From Acinetobacter baumannii (GTDB lineage: Bacteria > Pseudomonadota > Gammaproteobacteria > Pseudomonadales > Moraxellaceae): DNA of 64,000 nt. Under the pieces are notes generated by a model that saw only the letters and a list, made by a program, of their open reading frames with translations, was not told where the DNA came from and did no database searches. Positions 28,943-37,979 of this stretch are shown piece after piece. Location of the stretch: the NCBI RefSeq assembly GCF_009759685.1, contig NZ_CP046654.1, forward strand, positions 2,728,001 to 2,792,000, written 5' to 3'. Numbering within the stretch: the first letter of the stretch is position 1; every line of letters starts with the position of its first letter. The translations under genes were made by a program, and so were the position numbers.

Positions 28943-30151
28943 CTTCATCGTTCTCCACCAAAATAATAACGCCAATAAACTCACACATGCGCCTAGACTA
29001 CATACGCCGAGCCATCCTGCATAAGCATAAGTCGCTGTTGTGCTGATTGCACCCAGTCCACTACCTACTGCATAAAAGAGCATGTATAGACCCACAAGCC
29101 GACTATGCGCTTCTGGGCGAGTACGAAAAATCATACTTTGGTTGGTCACATGCAGGGCTTGTCCACCTAAGTCGAGCAATACTATGCCAATCACCAGCGC
29201 CCAAAGTGAGTAGGTCATAAGTGAAAGCGGCCACCATGCGAGCAGCAATATTAACAGTGCTGCCAAGCTTGTGCGCTGAGCATATCCGCGGTCGGCCCAT
29301 TGGCCAGCACGAGTGGCGGCTAGAGCACCGATTACACCGAACAGTCCAAAAGACCCAATTACAGTATGCGAAAAGTTATAGGGTGGTGCACTTAACGGTA
29401 GTACCAATGCGCTCCAGAGAATATTAAATGCCGCGAACATGAGTAAGGCTAATACACCGCGTACTTGTAGGACTTTTTCTTGGCGCAGTAGCTTTAACAT
29501 AGAAGATAGAAGTTGCGGGTAGCGCATGGTAACAGGCTGAACATTTAAATGAGGGAGTCGCCTCCAAAGTGGTAAGGCAATCATGAGCATAATGATAGCT
29601 GCGCAAAAGTACACGCCGCGCCAACCCGCTATATCACTTATTCCTCCTGAAAATACACGGGCAAGCAGTAACCCAATGAACACACCGCTCTGTGCAGTAC
29701 CAACCACATGCCCTTGCTCATGTGGGGCCGCAGCACTTGCAGCATAGGCAATAAGCCCCTGTGTCATGGCTGTGCCGAGTAGACCTACCGCAAGCATTCC
29801 TGTCAAAAGAACAATTGTAGAGTGGGCAAAGGCAACCATTAGCAATGCAGATATTAAAGCCAGTAGTTGCAGTGTCATTAACCGACGCCGATTTACAAGA
29901 TCACCCAACGGCACTAAAAACACGAGGGCAAGTGCACAACCTATTTGAGTGGCTGTAACCACACCACCAATGACGGCATGACTAACATTAAAGTCACTCG
30001 CCAAGATGTCGAGCAAAGGCTGTGCATAATAGACATTTGCTACGCTTGCACCACTTGCTATAGCAAATAGTAAAACTACGCTACGAGGTAGGTTCGAATG
30101 CGTTTTATTGTTATCTACTGAAGATGTTGAAGATACAAGAGAAGCTTTCAT
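28937..30151 (-). CDS. MFS efflux transporter
   Basis: A 404-residue major facilitator with 12 predicted helices. It has loop motif VPLGDLVNRRRL after helix 2 and GQWADRGYAQRT in the second half. It resembles drug/metabolite proton antiporters of the YnfM/AraJ kind. The ATG at 30151 follows AGGATA; a longer frame would run into the repeat array. It is divergent from an HxlR regulator across a tandem operator array, so it is probably the regulator's target. The pair is visibly richer in G+C than its neighbours (about half G+C in a line counted by eye), suggesting transfer. Confidence 0.82.
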   Translation of the reverse strand: MKASLVSSTSSVDNNKTHSNLPRSVVLLFAIASGASVANVYYAQPLLDILASDFNVSHAVIGGVVTATQIGCALALVFLVPLGDLVNRRRLMTLQLLALISALLMVAFAHSTIVLLTGMLAVGLLGTAMTQGLIAYAASAAAPHEQGHVVGTAQSGVFIGLLLARVFSGGISDIAGWRGVYFCAAIIMLMIALPLWRRLPHLNVQPVTMRYPQLLSSMLKLLRQEKVLQVRGVLALLMFAAFNILWSALVLPLSAPPYNFSHTVIGSFGLFGVIGALAATRAGQWADRGYAQRTSLAALLILLLAWWPLSLMTYSLWALVIGIVLLDLGGQALHVTNQSMIFRTRPEAHSRLVGLYMLFYAVGSGLGAISTTATYAYAGWLGVCSLGACVSLLALLFWWRTMKL

Positions 30152-30170
30152 TATCCTAAATCCATTCAGT

Positions 30171-30302
30171 CTAGTTTTAAAATGCAACTAGTTGAATATT
30201 AGATTGACTGGTTTTAAAATGCAACTAGTTGAATATTAGATTGACTGGTTTTAAAATGCAACTAGTTGAATATTAGATTGACTGGTTTTAAAATGCAACT
30301 AG
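30171..30302. repeat. 37-bp tandem repeat array (3.5 copies) carrying a palindromic operator
   Basis: Three exact 37-base units (30174-30210, 30211-30247, 30248-30284) and a partial fourth (to 30302) lie between divergent mfs and hxlR. Every unit spans an inverted repeat: CTAGTT or CTGGTT, then TTAAAATGC, then AACTAG. There are no spacers, so this is not CRISPR. The palindrome size fits a dimeric winged-helix repressor such as HxlR. Copy number may change by slippage and tune expression. Confidence 0.85.
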
Positions 30303-30336
30303 ATATCTTGTTACTGATTATTGGTAAGGAAACTCA

Positions 30337-30783
30337 ATGGCTAACTCTACATTGATGAAAGAAGAACCTTGTCCTGTTGCACGCTGTGTCAATCTCATAG
30401 GAGATCGCTGGTCACTGCTTATTGTGCGTGATGCTTTTGATGGAATGCGCCGTTTTGGAGATTTCCAGCGGAGCTTAGGCGTTGCACGAAATATTCTTTC
30501 TGACCGGCTGAAAAAGTTGGTGGATGTTGGTGTTCTTGAAATGCAAGATGCTTCAGATGGTACGGCTTATCAGGAATATGTGCTAACCCCTAAAGGGGAG
30601 AGTTTATTTCCTGTGATTGTTGCTCTACGTCAATGGGGAGAACACAACTTATTCGAAAGTGGTGAGCGCCATTCTCTGTTAATTGATAAAAATACAGGTC
30701 AACAAATTCCATTTATGGTGCCAGTCGCGGCAGATGGAAAATTGCTAAAAGCCTCTGATACTCAAGTGCAAAAGGTGAAATAA
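30337..30783 (+). CDS. HxlR-family transcription regulator
   Basis: A 148-residue winged-helix protein of the HxlR/YybR type: PVARCVNLIGDRWSLLIVRDAF, RRFGDFQRSLGVARNILSDRL, and a wing with YVLTPKGESL. Cys12 and Cys17 (PCPVARC region) could sense redox or electrophiles, as in related regulators. An AAGGA site lies nine bases before the ATG. It should bind the repeat array and control itself and the divergent MFS pump. Confidence 0.88.
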   Translation: MANSTLMKEEPCPVARCVNLIGDRWSLLIVRDAFDGMRRFGDFQRSLGVARNILSDRLKKLVDVGVLEMQDASDGTAYQEYVLTPKGESLFPVIVALRQWGEHNLFESGERHSLLIDKNTGQQIPFMVPVAADGKLLKASDTQVQKVK

Positions 30784-30869
30784 AATAAGAGAATAGAAAA
30801 ATTAACCTTTTTTAACTTAAATTTTGGGAGATTAATTGCTAACCTTGCGCGTCAAATTAAGGTGAGATT

Positions 30870-31199
30870 ATGAGATTTATATTCCTCTTTATAAGCGCAA
30901 TTTCAATTCAATGTTATGCAGCATCGGAAGCGATGGAACTCCATTACTGTGAAACTGTGAAAAAAGCAGCGAGTGGCGTGATGGATGCTAGACAACATGA
31001 AGTGCCAGCTAAAGAGTTACATGACATCGCCAATCATCTTGAAGAGCAACAAGCCAAACAACTTTATAAAGAGCTTATCAAATCTGCATATTCTTCAAAG
31101 CTATTTGAAGACCCTCTCATTAAGTCAAAAGCTGTCGAGAATTTTCAAACCACTTGGCATGAACAATGTTTGGCAAAAGAATTAGCTAAAAATATGTGA
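30870..31199 (+). CDS. Hypothetical secreted protein, 109 residues
   Basis: The start MRFIFLFISAISIQCYAAS is a signal peptide with cleavage after AA, so the mature ~90-residue protein is periplasmic. The mature part has two Cys (HYCETV, EQCLAK) at its ends that could form one disulfide, and is helical and Lys/Glu-rich. AAGGTGAG precedes the ATG. No family was recognised. A loose hairpin GTGTTAG/CTAACAC (31199-31271) follows. Confidence 0.6.
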   Translation: MRFIFLFISAISIQCYAASEAMELHYCETVKKAASGVMDARQHEVPAKELHDIANHLEEQQAKQLYKELIKSAYSSKLFEDPLIKSKAVENFQTTWHEQCLAKELAKNM

Positions 31200-31275
31200 G
31201 TGTTAGGGGGAAATGGCTAGCTTAGGTTGGAAGATAGAACTTTATTTCTTACTTACCTCTTCGCTAACACTGGCT

Positions 31276-31416
31276 AAGCGCGGTAAAGAAGGAGAGAAGG
31301 TATTAGTTCGGGTTCTTAATATCATGCAAGGCCAACGTTACATCGAAATTTGTGAGTGAAATCCCACGCAGGAACAATTCCTTTATGGCTGGATTGCTAA
31401 CCGCGTTTCACTATGA
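31276..31416 (+). pseudogene. Endolysin C-terminal fragment with internal stop
   Basis: The 46 codons translate to a close match of residues ~136-181 of the intact endolysin at 22394-22939 (GKEGEKVLVR, NIMQGQRYIEI, YGWIANRVSL), with a TGA replacing a Thr codon in the middle (31357-31359). The 5' three quarters are missing. It is a relic of another prophage. Confidence 0.85.
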
Positions 31417-31514
31417 AGGCTCTGATTTCGCTGTGTATTCTACTTTCAGGTTGCACAGCTCATACGATATCTACAAAAGTGCATGTCACTGTTTGTGTGC
31501 AGTGTGTGACTTAA
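31413..31514 (+). CDS. Small lipoprotein, Rz1-like spanin candidate
   Basis: A 33-codon frame whose ATG overlaps the endolysin fragment's stop codon (ATGA). It starts MKALISLCILLSGC, a compact lipoprotein signal with lipobox LLSGC. Small outer-membrane lipoproteins directly after endolysin genes act as spanins in host lysis. The short mature part and lack of a partner make activity doubtful. The gap that follows (31515-31937) is A+T-rich, with no supportable gene. Confidence 0.45.
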   Translation: MKALISLCILLSGCTAHTISTKVHVTVCVQCVT

Positions 31515-31937
31515 AATCTTTAGGAGAACGCTTTTTTATAGATGGGTGAATAAGTTAAATTGGTTTAAATTTTCTTTAAATATATTTAATTTTAGCTTTA
31601 GTATCTATAAGTTAATATAACGAGCTTTATTGTTATTTTCGTAAAAATAAAAAATAAAAATTTTTTAAGTTAATGTTTTTTAAAATTATATATATTTTAT
31701 ATTTACATTAATAAGATTGGATACAGAGGCATGATTCATTATTAAATTTATATCATCTACTTTAAATAAGCTATTTACCCTTTGCGAAGAATATTCAACG
31801 AGCGGTATAAATATGGTTGATTGAAATAATGAATAAATAACCCCAACCTTGAATTTACAAGTAGGGATATAGATTGGAAATGTGAAAAAGCTACCCATAG
31901 GTAGAAATACTCATGAATTAAGTTAAAGGATATTGGT

Positions 31938-32531
31938 ATGAAAGCTATTTTAACGAAGAAAATTATTAGCTGTATCGCAATTAGTGGTGTTTTAAGCTTC
32001 AGTGCATTTGAGATTATGGCAGCGAATCAACAAACTATAAATGATGGGAAGAATCACTCTAAAATATTAAATGAAAACCATGAAAATTTGACTGATAGTC
32101 AAATTTTCAAGATATTAAGTACAGCTAATAATGGTGAAATTAAGCAGGCAAAAACTGCATTGCCAAAACTAAAAATGGATGAAGCTAAGAAATATGCTGA
32201 AATGATGATTAAAGAACATTCAGCCAATGAAAAAAATGCACAAGCGTTGGCAAGTCGGTTACAGTTGATTTCACAAACCAGTAATCTTAGTAAATCATTG
32301 CAAAATGATAGTGATAAAATTGTTAGTAAGCTTAATCAAATAACATCAGATACTGATAAAAATTATATGATGAGTCAAGTTAAAGTTCACCGTAAAGTTT
32401 TAACGATAATTGATAAGCAGTTAATACCAAACACGAAAAGTTCTGAATTAAAAAATATGCTCGTACAAACACGTGATGCTGTTGCGAAACACCTAAAAGC
32501 AGCTGAAGATATATTTAAAAATATGAAATAA
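31938..32531 (+). CDS. DUF4142-family exported protein
   Basis: A 197-residue protein with an N-terminal signal peptide (IISCIAISGVLSFSAFEIMA). The helical DUF4142 domain follows (residues ~50-195), recognised from the pattern FKILSTANNGEIKQAKTALP, AKKYAEMMIKEHSANEKNA and DAVAKHLKAAEDI. DUF4142 proteins are ferritin-like helical bundles in the envelope, often stress-induced; the reaction is unknown. A strong terminator follows. The next gene is also of a stress-associated type, but there is a 380-bp gap between. Confidence 0.82.
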   Translation: MKAILTKKIISCIAISGVLSFSAFEIMAANQQTINDGKNHSKILNENHENLTDSQIFKILSTANNGEIKQAKTALPKLKMDEAKKYAEMMIKEHSANEKNAQALASRLQLISQTSNLSKSLQNDSDKIVSKLNQITSDTDKNYMMSQVKVHRKVLTIIDKQLIPNTKSSELKNMLVQTRDAVAKHLKAAEDIFKNMK

Positions 32532-32562
32532 TATATAATTATTATCTTTTAAAAATACATTT

Positions 32563-32597
32563 AAAAAGCCTAGTATTAATTAACTAGGCTTTTTTAA
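32563..32597 (+). terminator. Terminator of the DUF4142 gene
   Basis: The stem AAAAAGCCTAGT/ACTAGGCTTTTT lies 30 bases after the stop. The region 32598-32912 beyond it shows no gene. Confidence 0.85.
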
Positions 32598-32912
32598 ATT
32601 GCATATACATAAAATAATAATTTCCTGCAGGGTGGTGTAAAACTAGAGTGTTGTGGGTAGTGTTTAATCTAGCGAAATATAATGATTGTGGGATAAAGAA
32701 TGATATAATTGTGAAGATTATTTGAATAAGAATTTTTATTGATGAGAAATAATTTCTTTAATTAATAACATCTCCTTACTTAATAGGGGTATTTATGAAA
32801 CATAACTAACCTAAAGGTGAATTATAATAATTGTCAAGCATACTTCAAAAGTTCTTTTAATATTCTAGCTCTTTTGAAAGTCACTAGATTTTAAAATATA
32901 GGGAGTAAGAAA

Positions 32913-33541
32913 ATGGTAAATACAAAACAATCAAATTCAGTTGGTAATCATACGACTCAAAAAGAGCCATCTTCTAATGGTAATGTATCAAATAGCAAAC
33001 CATTACAAGACATTTCATCCACAATTGATAATGCTCGTCCAGATTTAAACTCTCCACCGACTAATAACAATCATGTACCCGATATGAATGAAGGGGGAGA
33101 GAATTTGGTTGCTACAGGTGCAGGAACCTTGGGAGGAGCGGCGGTAGGTGCTGCATTTGGTGTTGTTGGTGGCCCTCCAGGTGCTGTTGTTGGGGGATTA
33201 TTGGTGGTGTGGTAGGGGCAATAGCAGGTAATGATATAGCTCAAACAAATAATCAAAAAGATGATAGTAATGACTGGCAAGAAGAAGATAATTATTGGCG
33301 AGAAAACTATAAAAAAATGCCATATTATACTGAAGACAAGAATCTAGAATATGATCGTGATTATCGGGCGGCTTATCGTTTAGGTTATGAAAATCGTGTA
33401 GATAATAATGCAGAAATTAATTTTTTCGAGGTTGAATCTAAATTGAAAACTAAATGGGAACAAGTTAAAGGCAGTTCACGTTTACAGTGGGAGGAAGCTA
33501 AATTTGCTGTAGAAGATGGATTGAAAAAAATTCATCCTTAA
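32913..33541 (+). pseudogene. Glycine-zipper stress-type protein split by a frameshift in a G-run
   Basis: Two overlapping frames (32913-33215 and 33209-33541) together make one recognisable protein. A polar Asn/Ser-rich N-terminus leads into a glycine zipper (GAGTLGGAAVGAAFGVVGG), then a soluble tail with RDYRAAYRLGYENR and KLKTKWEQVKGSSRLQWEEA, a common tail of envelope stress proteins. The break is at five G residues (33192-33196). One extra G would restore GGIIGGVVGAIAGND and the full ~209-residue frame. It could be a true pseudogene, a phase-variable gene or a sequencing error. Confidence 0.75.
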
Positions 33542-33555
33542 GTCATTTAATACTT

Positions 33556-33586
33556 AGAAAGTCTCCTCAATGGGGGAGACTTTGCG
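33556..33586 (+). terminator. Terminator-like hairpin
   Basis: AAAGTCTCC and GGGAGACTTT pair across a short loop just after the glycine-zipper frame; there is no long T-run. The gap 33587-33691 shows nothing further. Confidence 0.5.
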
Positions 33587-33691
33587 ATAATATACTTTTA
33601 AGCTAATTTTTAATTTTAAGCCAATTTTTAATTTCAATATCAATAAAAACTTAATGATGGGTTTAATCATAAGATATTAATTATATTTTCA

Positions 33692-33967
33692 TTATTCTTT
33701 TTTCTTTAGGCATTTAAGTATTTGAACAATTAAGCGGGCACTCTTCATTTTTCTGCCTTCTTCTTGATAGTGCTGTTCAAAAGGGGCATAGAAAGAGATA
33801 TGGATTTTTTCAGACTCAGGATTAGCCTGTTAAGATTGTAATTTTAATAATTTTTTAGCGGCCCATTGTTCACACTCACTCGCAGTATCTCGAGTAGCTG
33901 TATAATGTTTACCTAAATAACGGACAGTGATGCGCCACGCGTCTCCGCGCTTAACCGGCTTTTGCAT
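33692..33967 (-). pseudogene. Phage tyrosine integrase, N-terminal remnant
   Basis: The ATG at 33967 follows a GGAG site and encodes MQKPVKRGDAWRITVRYLGK, the usual start of prophage integrases (arm-type DNA-binding domain). An in-frame TAA interrupts at 33830-33832, after which the same frame continues with integrase-like sequence (FEQHYQEEGRKMKSARLIVQ) before another stop. The catalytic domain is absent. It sits 80 bases from the tRNA-Gly fragment at 34094, in the P4-like orientation with the tRNA 3' end before int. Confidence 0.78.
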
Positions 33968-34046
33968 AATAACACTCCAAATTTCATGGTACTGCAATGG
34001 AAATATAAAGCGTTTTTTAATGCGAATTTTGAATTGACCTATAGAC

Positions 34047-34147
<101 letters not shown>

Positions 34148-34457
34148 AAATATCAAATAACAATAGGTTATGTTTAAATGGTGCTGAAGTGGTGTCGAAT
34201 AAACTTTTACAATTGAAGCGGATATATTGAACGATTTGATGAGTAACAGTAGAGTAAATTATGTTTTTAGTTTAAATTAAATACTAAGTAGAGGAATTCT
34301 TACAAAGATTAATTTTATAAGAATAGTATATAAAATTTTTGAATAGTAACTAACCATTCACATAAATGCATGTTCATTCATGATTTTGGATAGCATATAA
34401 TCCGTTACGCTTTTGCATCAAGTATAAATTTGATGTTTTGCGAACGAGGGGGGTGTT

Positions 34458-35045
34458 ATGAGTATCAATAAAATGCTCGATAAGGATGTTAGGCTAGCAG
34501 TCAAAAATAAGGTTTTAAAAGACCATATAAATGATCCATCTACCTTAGTAATTGATGAGCTGGGCTTAGATTATGGCCGTAATCGAATTGACATCGCGGT
34601 AGTTAATGGCGAACTTCATGGATATGAGCTAAAAAGTGATTCTGATACCTTAAAAAGACTTCCTTCTCAGGCAATTTGTTACTCTGCTGTAATGGATAAA
34701 GTTACTTTAGTTGTTGGTGAGAAGCACGCTAAAGAAGCAATTGAAATGGTTCCTAATTGGTGGGGGATTAAAGTTGCTGTGAAGGGAAAAAAGGGTGGAA
34801 TTCATTTAGGTACTTTTCGACGTAATAAGAAGAATACTGAAATAAATCCTATGGAAGTTTTAAAGTTAATATGGAAAGAAGAAGCACTTGAATTGCTATC
34901 AAACTATGAAGAAGTCGACTGGAAGATAAAAAAGCTTCAAAAAAAAGCTATCTATCAATTAATAATAGATAACTTAAGTATTGATGAAATAAGAGATTCT
35001 GTACGGTCTATCTTGAAGGCCCGTGTAGCTTGGCGTTTTGACTAA
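34458..35045 (+). CDS. sce7726-family protein, PD-(D/E)XK nuclease-like
   Basis: A 195-residue protein. The PD-(D/E)XK nuclease core is visible: Glu34, Asp45 in NRIDIAVVNG, Glu57-x-Lys59 in GYELKSDSDTLKRLPSQ, and Gln71. The C-terminal third is helical and basic (WKIKKLQKKAIYQL). I recognise the overall family as sce7726, whose members are usually paired with a sce7725/Beta-type gene; cleavage of DNA or RNA is predicted but unproven. GAGGGGGG precedes the ATG. Its 3' end overlaps the convergent Beta-family gene by 38 bases. Confidence 0.72.
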   Translation: MSINKMLDKDVRLAVKNKVLKDHINDPSTLVIDELGLDYGRNRIDIAVVNGELHGYELKSDSDTLKRLPSQAICYSAVMDKVTLVVGEKHAKEAIEMVPNWWGIKVAVKGKKGGIHLGTFRRNKKNTEINPMEVLKLIWKEEALELLSNYEEVDWKIKKLQKKAIYQLIIDNLSIDEIRDSVRSILKARVAWRFD

Positions 35046-36063
35046 CTGCCAAAGTTATATGGTGGTTGACGCCAACTTTGACCCATGTTCCAAAATTCCC
35101 AGGACCAGCCTTTCTTTTGGAGCAATCATCAATATATTTGTCGCCACTTGAGTAATTAGAACCATAAAAATATCCAGAATTAACAATATAATTTGCCATA
35201 TCAAAATATTGTCCAAACCCATCATCATGCACATGAGCTTGATATCGGACAACTACCATATAATTATCTTCATGAGTATATTTAATTTTAGCATTTGGTT
35301 TTACAGGGGTGTTGGAGAGAAATTCTTCAGGATGAACCCCTGCATAGTCTCCAAAAACTGGAATTCTAGAGTTTGCCTGTCCTATATAGGGGGTAACTAA
35401 ACTTAAATATGAGATCCACTCTGTACGTGGTTCAAAACCATGGGGATTGTAACTTTCTCTTGGCAAGTCTTTTGGAATTGAACTGCCTGCAATTACAATA
35501 TTTTTGAATAAAGAGATTTTATTAATAGTATTTAAAACTTGAGCAATCGATTGTTGATGAATGAAACTAGTTTTTGCTACATTCTCAGCAAAATCAATAA
35601 TAATATCTATTTCATCATGTCTTTTATTACAGCTAGCTAGAAGGGCTTCAATATTAGAGTTGGTTTCGGTATTTAATTCTGCAATTGAAATTCTTAGCGC
35701 TAAACCGAAACCATAAGTACTTATTATTGAGGCGGTAGATTGTATTGCTGTTTGAGTAGAGTCTAAAGATAAAATAAAATCGATATTTTGTAAGCCTCTT
35801 TCTGAGCATTTTTGCCCTATCCATTTAAAATAATTCTCTTCTTCAATTTGGAAGTCTTCACTGGTATTTAAGTCTATATAACATGGATAATTTCCCCATT
35901 TTTCAGCAACTTGTCTCGGAATTTCTCTTGAACGTCTTTCCTTATCAACTTCTGTTAAACTTAACAAAGGTTTAATAGCTGTTTTGACATCTTCTGAAAG
36001 TTCATTTAATGCAGCATACTCATTTTGTTTCGTTTGTAGTATTGGTACGTAGACAAAGCTCAT
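35008..36063 (-). CDS. Beta family protein (sce7725-like partner)
   Basis: A 351-residue soluble protein starting MSFVYVPILQTKQNEYAALN, the characteristic opening of the Beta-protein family. Repeating strand-helix segments (FILSLDSTQT, IDIIIDFAE, NIVIAGSSIPKDLP) suggest a barrel-like fold. A strong GGGGGAG site precedes the ATG. It faces the sce7726-like nuclease tail to tail. The biochemical role of the family is not known to me; pairing with a nuclease and location in a phage-derived element suggest a defence or toxin-antitoxin role. Confidence 0.68.
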   Translation of the reverse strand: MSFVYVPILQTKQNEYAALNELSEDVKTAIKPLLSLTEVDKERRSREIPRQVAEKWGNYPCYIDLNTSEDFQIEEENYFKWIGQKCSERGLQNIDFILSLDSTQTAIQSTASIISTYGFGLALRISIAELNTETNSNIEALLASCNKRHDEIDIIIDFAENVAKTSFIHQQSIAQVLNTINKISLFKNIVIAGSSIPKDLPRESYNPHGFEPRTEWISYLSLVTPYIGQANSRIPVFGDYAGVHPEEFLSNTPVKPNAKIKYTHEDNYMVVVRYQAHVHDDGFGQYFDMANYIVNSGYFYGSNYSSGDKYIDDCSKRKAGPGNFGTWVKVGVNHHITLAVSQNAKLHGPSR

Positions 36064-36341
36064 TATCTATTTCTCCCCCCGATCTGTAATAAAAAGTCAT
36101 GTCGGGCTCATGATAAAACTAAAATTATATGGTTAAAATTTATAAATATTTATTAAATATATAATGTAATATTTTCTTATTGTAAATATTAATAAGACTA
36201 AGGGTTGAAATACCTATCATACCTACTTTTATTAACAGAGATAAAAATTATTAAAAGTAGTGTCGATAATAAAAAGTAATAATTTTAAAACTTTCAGTAT
36301 CTTAGGTTAAGATTAAGGAAACTATTTACTAACTTTAGCTA

Positions 36342-36965
36342 ATGAAAAATTTTAATGAATTTGAATTAATAGGAATAGAAATAGCTCTTTTACTAATCTG
36401 TATAATTTTTTCTCTCATGGGAAAACATATTTTTGGTCTAGAAGGAGACTATTTGTCTGCTGCAGCAACTTTATTTGCTTCAGTTATTGCTCTTATACTT
36501 TTCAATGATTGGAGAGATGAACAAGAACATCAGGTGTTCACTGAACTTATAAAAACTATTAAACAAGATTATAGAAAATTAAATGTCAAATATATTGAAG
36601 ATTTATATAGCTTACATGAAATGCTACACAAGCTTAAATTCAATCGGCCTACACAAGCATTGACGTTTGAAGTAATCGAAAAAATTACTTTGTCATATAC
36701 TACTTTCTCAAGAGTATTTAAAGAAATTAAGAGTGACTTTAATAATTTTGATGAGATGTATAAAACGATTATTGATTATGAAGATGAGCTATATAATTCT
36801 TATCAGAATGTATGTAATGAAATTCAAAAAATCCCAGATACAAATAACTATGAAGAAACAATTAATAAATTAAAAAATTTTAGAGATCTCGAAAATGACT
36901 TGGTTGGTAAACTTTATGTTGAGATCGTTTTTAGTTTGATAGGGAAGTTATCGGCTAAAGGATAA
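36342..36965 (+). CDS. Membrane protein with GDYLSA motif, paralogue 1
   Basis: A 207-residue protein with two N-terminal helices (ELIGIEIALLLICIIFSLMG and LSAAATLFASVIALILF) and a ~150-residue cytoplasmic helical domain. The helix junction GDYLSAAATLFAS and following NDWRDEQEH are shared with the product of 37980-38609 (GDYLSAFSTIVAA, TDWKDEHKF). The charged, coiled-coil-like C-terminus has no recognised domain. The ribosome site is poor. The 278 bases before it (36064-36341) are A+T-rich with no gene. Possible superinfection-exclusion or immunity role, inferred only from location. Confidence 0.62.
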   Translation: MKNFNEFELIGIEIALLLICIIFSLMGKHIFGLEGDYLSAAATLFASVIALILFNDWRDEQEHQVFTELIKTIKQDYRKLNVKYIEDLYSLHEMLHKLKFNRPTQALTFEVIEKITLSYTTFSRVFKEIKSDFNNFDEMYKTIIDYEDELYNSYQNVCNEIQKIPDTNNYEETINKLKNFRDLENDLVGKLYVEIVFSLIGKLSAKG

Positions 36966-36983
36966 AGGCGCTTAAGCACCTTT

Positions 36984-37184
36984 TTAATTCTTCCTTCTCG
37001 ACTGCCGCTGCTGTCTTTACCTATTTAAATTTTCAAGTATAGGAATGACTTCACTACGATCATAAAGGTGTTTCCCATCTGTTCCTTTCTTAAATGGTCG
37101 AAGCTCATCAATAATCAATTTACGAGAAAGGCTATAACGATCCATTAACCATGCTGCAGTAACTGAAATGGCTAAGGTAGCTAG
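36984..37184 (-). pseudogene. Broken homologue of the prophage-edge winged-helix gene
   Basis: The minus strand encodes AAWLMDRYSLSRKLIIDELR and GTDGKHLYDRSEVIPILENLNR, then a TAA, then QQRQSRRKN. This aligns with the intact 98-residue product at 38633-38929 (WLMERYNLSRKTIIEELR, GDGKHLYSPATVMPILDNLN, QRQARRKN). The N-terminal third and start codon are gone. Confidence 0.8.
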
Positions 37185-37278
37185 ATAACTAAAAACTCGG
37201 ATAAGAATAAAAGTTATTTCATATCATAATTAAAATATAATGATTCAAATAGTTAGAAATTTGAAAGGTATCATATAA

Positions 37279-37632
37279 ATGAAGAAACTAATGCTTGCTT
37301 TGTTAGTGTTATTTTGTGGGGTTGCTCATGCGGAATGTAAGACTGGTAATATTTATTCTGATATAGAATGCTTTGAAAAACAGTTAAAAACTGATAAAGC
37401 TAAAATGAATAAAATTTACAATAAATTAGTTTCAAACTTAGATAGTGAAGGGAAAGCTAGTTTGGAAAATTCCCAAAAGGCTTGGCTTGATTATCGTACA
37501 AAACAATGTTCTGGATTAATGGGATATTATGGGGCTCAAACATTGGGTGCTGGTTCTCATTTAATTATCTTGAGTTGTGAGGCCGATAAAACTAAAGAGC
37601 GTCTTAATGAGCTCAAAAGTTTAGATCTTTAA
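37279..37632 (+). CDS. LprI-family (DUF1311) secreted protein
   Basis: A 117-residue protein with a signal peptide (KKLMLALLVLFCGVAHA) and the LprI/DUF1311 pattern in the mature part: DIECFEKQLKTDKAKMNKIYNKL, SQKAWLDYRTKQCS and LSCEADKTKERLNEL. Four Cys probably form two disulfides. LprI from Mycobacterium inhibits lysozyme; in Gram-negatives the role is less clear. It lies just inside the att-like repeat B and has its own terminator, like a lysogenic-conversion gene. Confidence 0.78.
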   Translation: MKKLMLALLVLFCGVAHAECKTGNIYSDIECFEKQLKTDKAKMNKIYNKLVSNLDSEGKASLENSQKAWLDYRTKQCSGLMGYYGAQTLGAGSHLIILSCEADKTKERLNELKSLDL

Positions 37633-37673
37633 AAATAGGCCTTAAAATTATGATGTTTTAAATATTTAATTCT

Positions 37674-37699
37674 AAACCCGCCTTTTGGTGGGTTTTTTA
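37674..37699 (+). terminator. Terminator of the LprI-like gene
   Basis: AAACCCGCC pairs with GGTGGGTTT across TTTT, followed by T residues. Confidence 0.8.
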
Positions 37700-37748
37700 A
37701 TACTTAAAGTATAAGTTAGTTTAAATTAGACAAAACTAACCAATAGCT

Positions 37749-37849
<101 letters not shown>

Positions 37850-37979
37850 TTTAAAATAAATCAAAGACTTAGAATTGAGTGGTGGCGCAGTGGTGGCAGG
37901 GCGTTTTATTGTAATAAAATATTTAAATTATCTGTTTTTTGTTTAAAATAATTCTTATCCATTGATACATAAATTTAAC

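Noticed and set aside
30174..30302. Short repeat array considered as CRISPR
   Set aside because: Units are directly adjacent, with no spacers and no cas genes; the palindrome and divergent promoter position fit an operator array.
31352..31549. 65-codon frame over the endolysin relic
   Set aside because: It is in a different frame from both the recognisable endolysin remnant and the lipoprotein frame.
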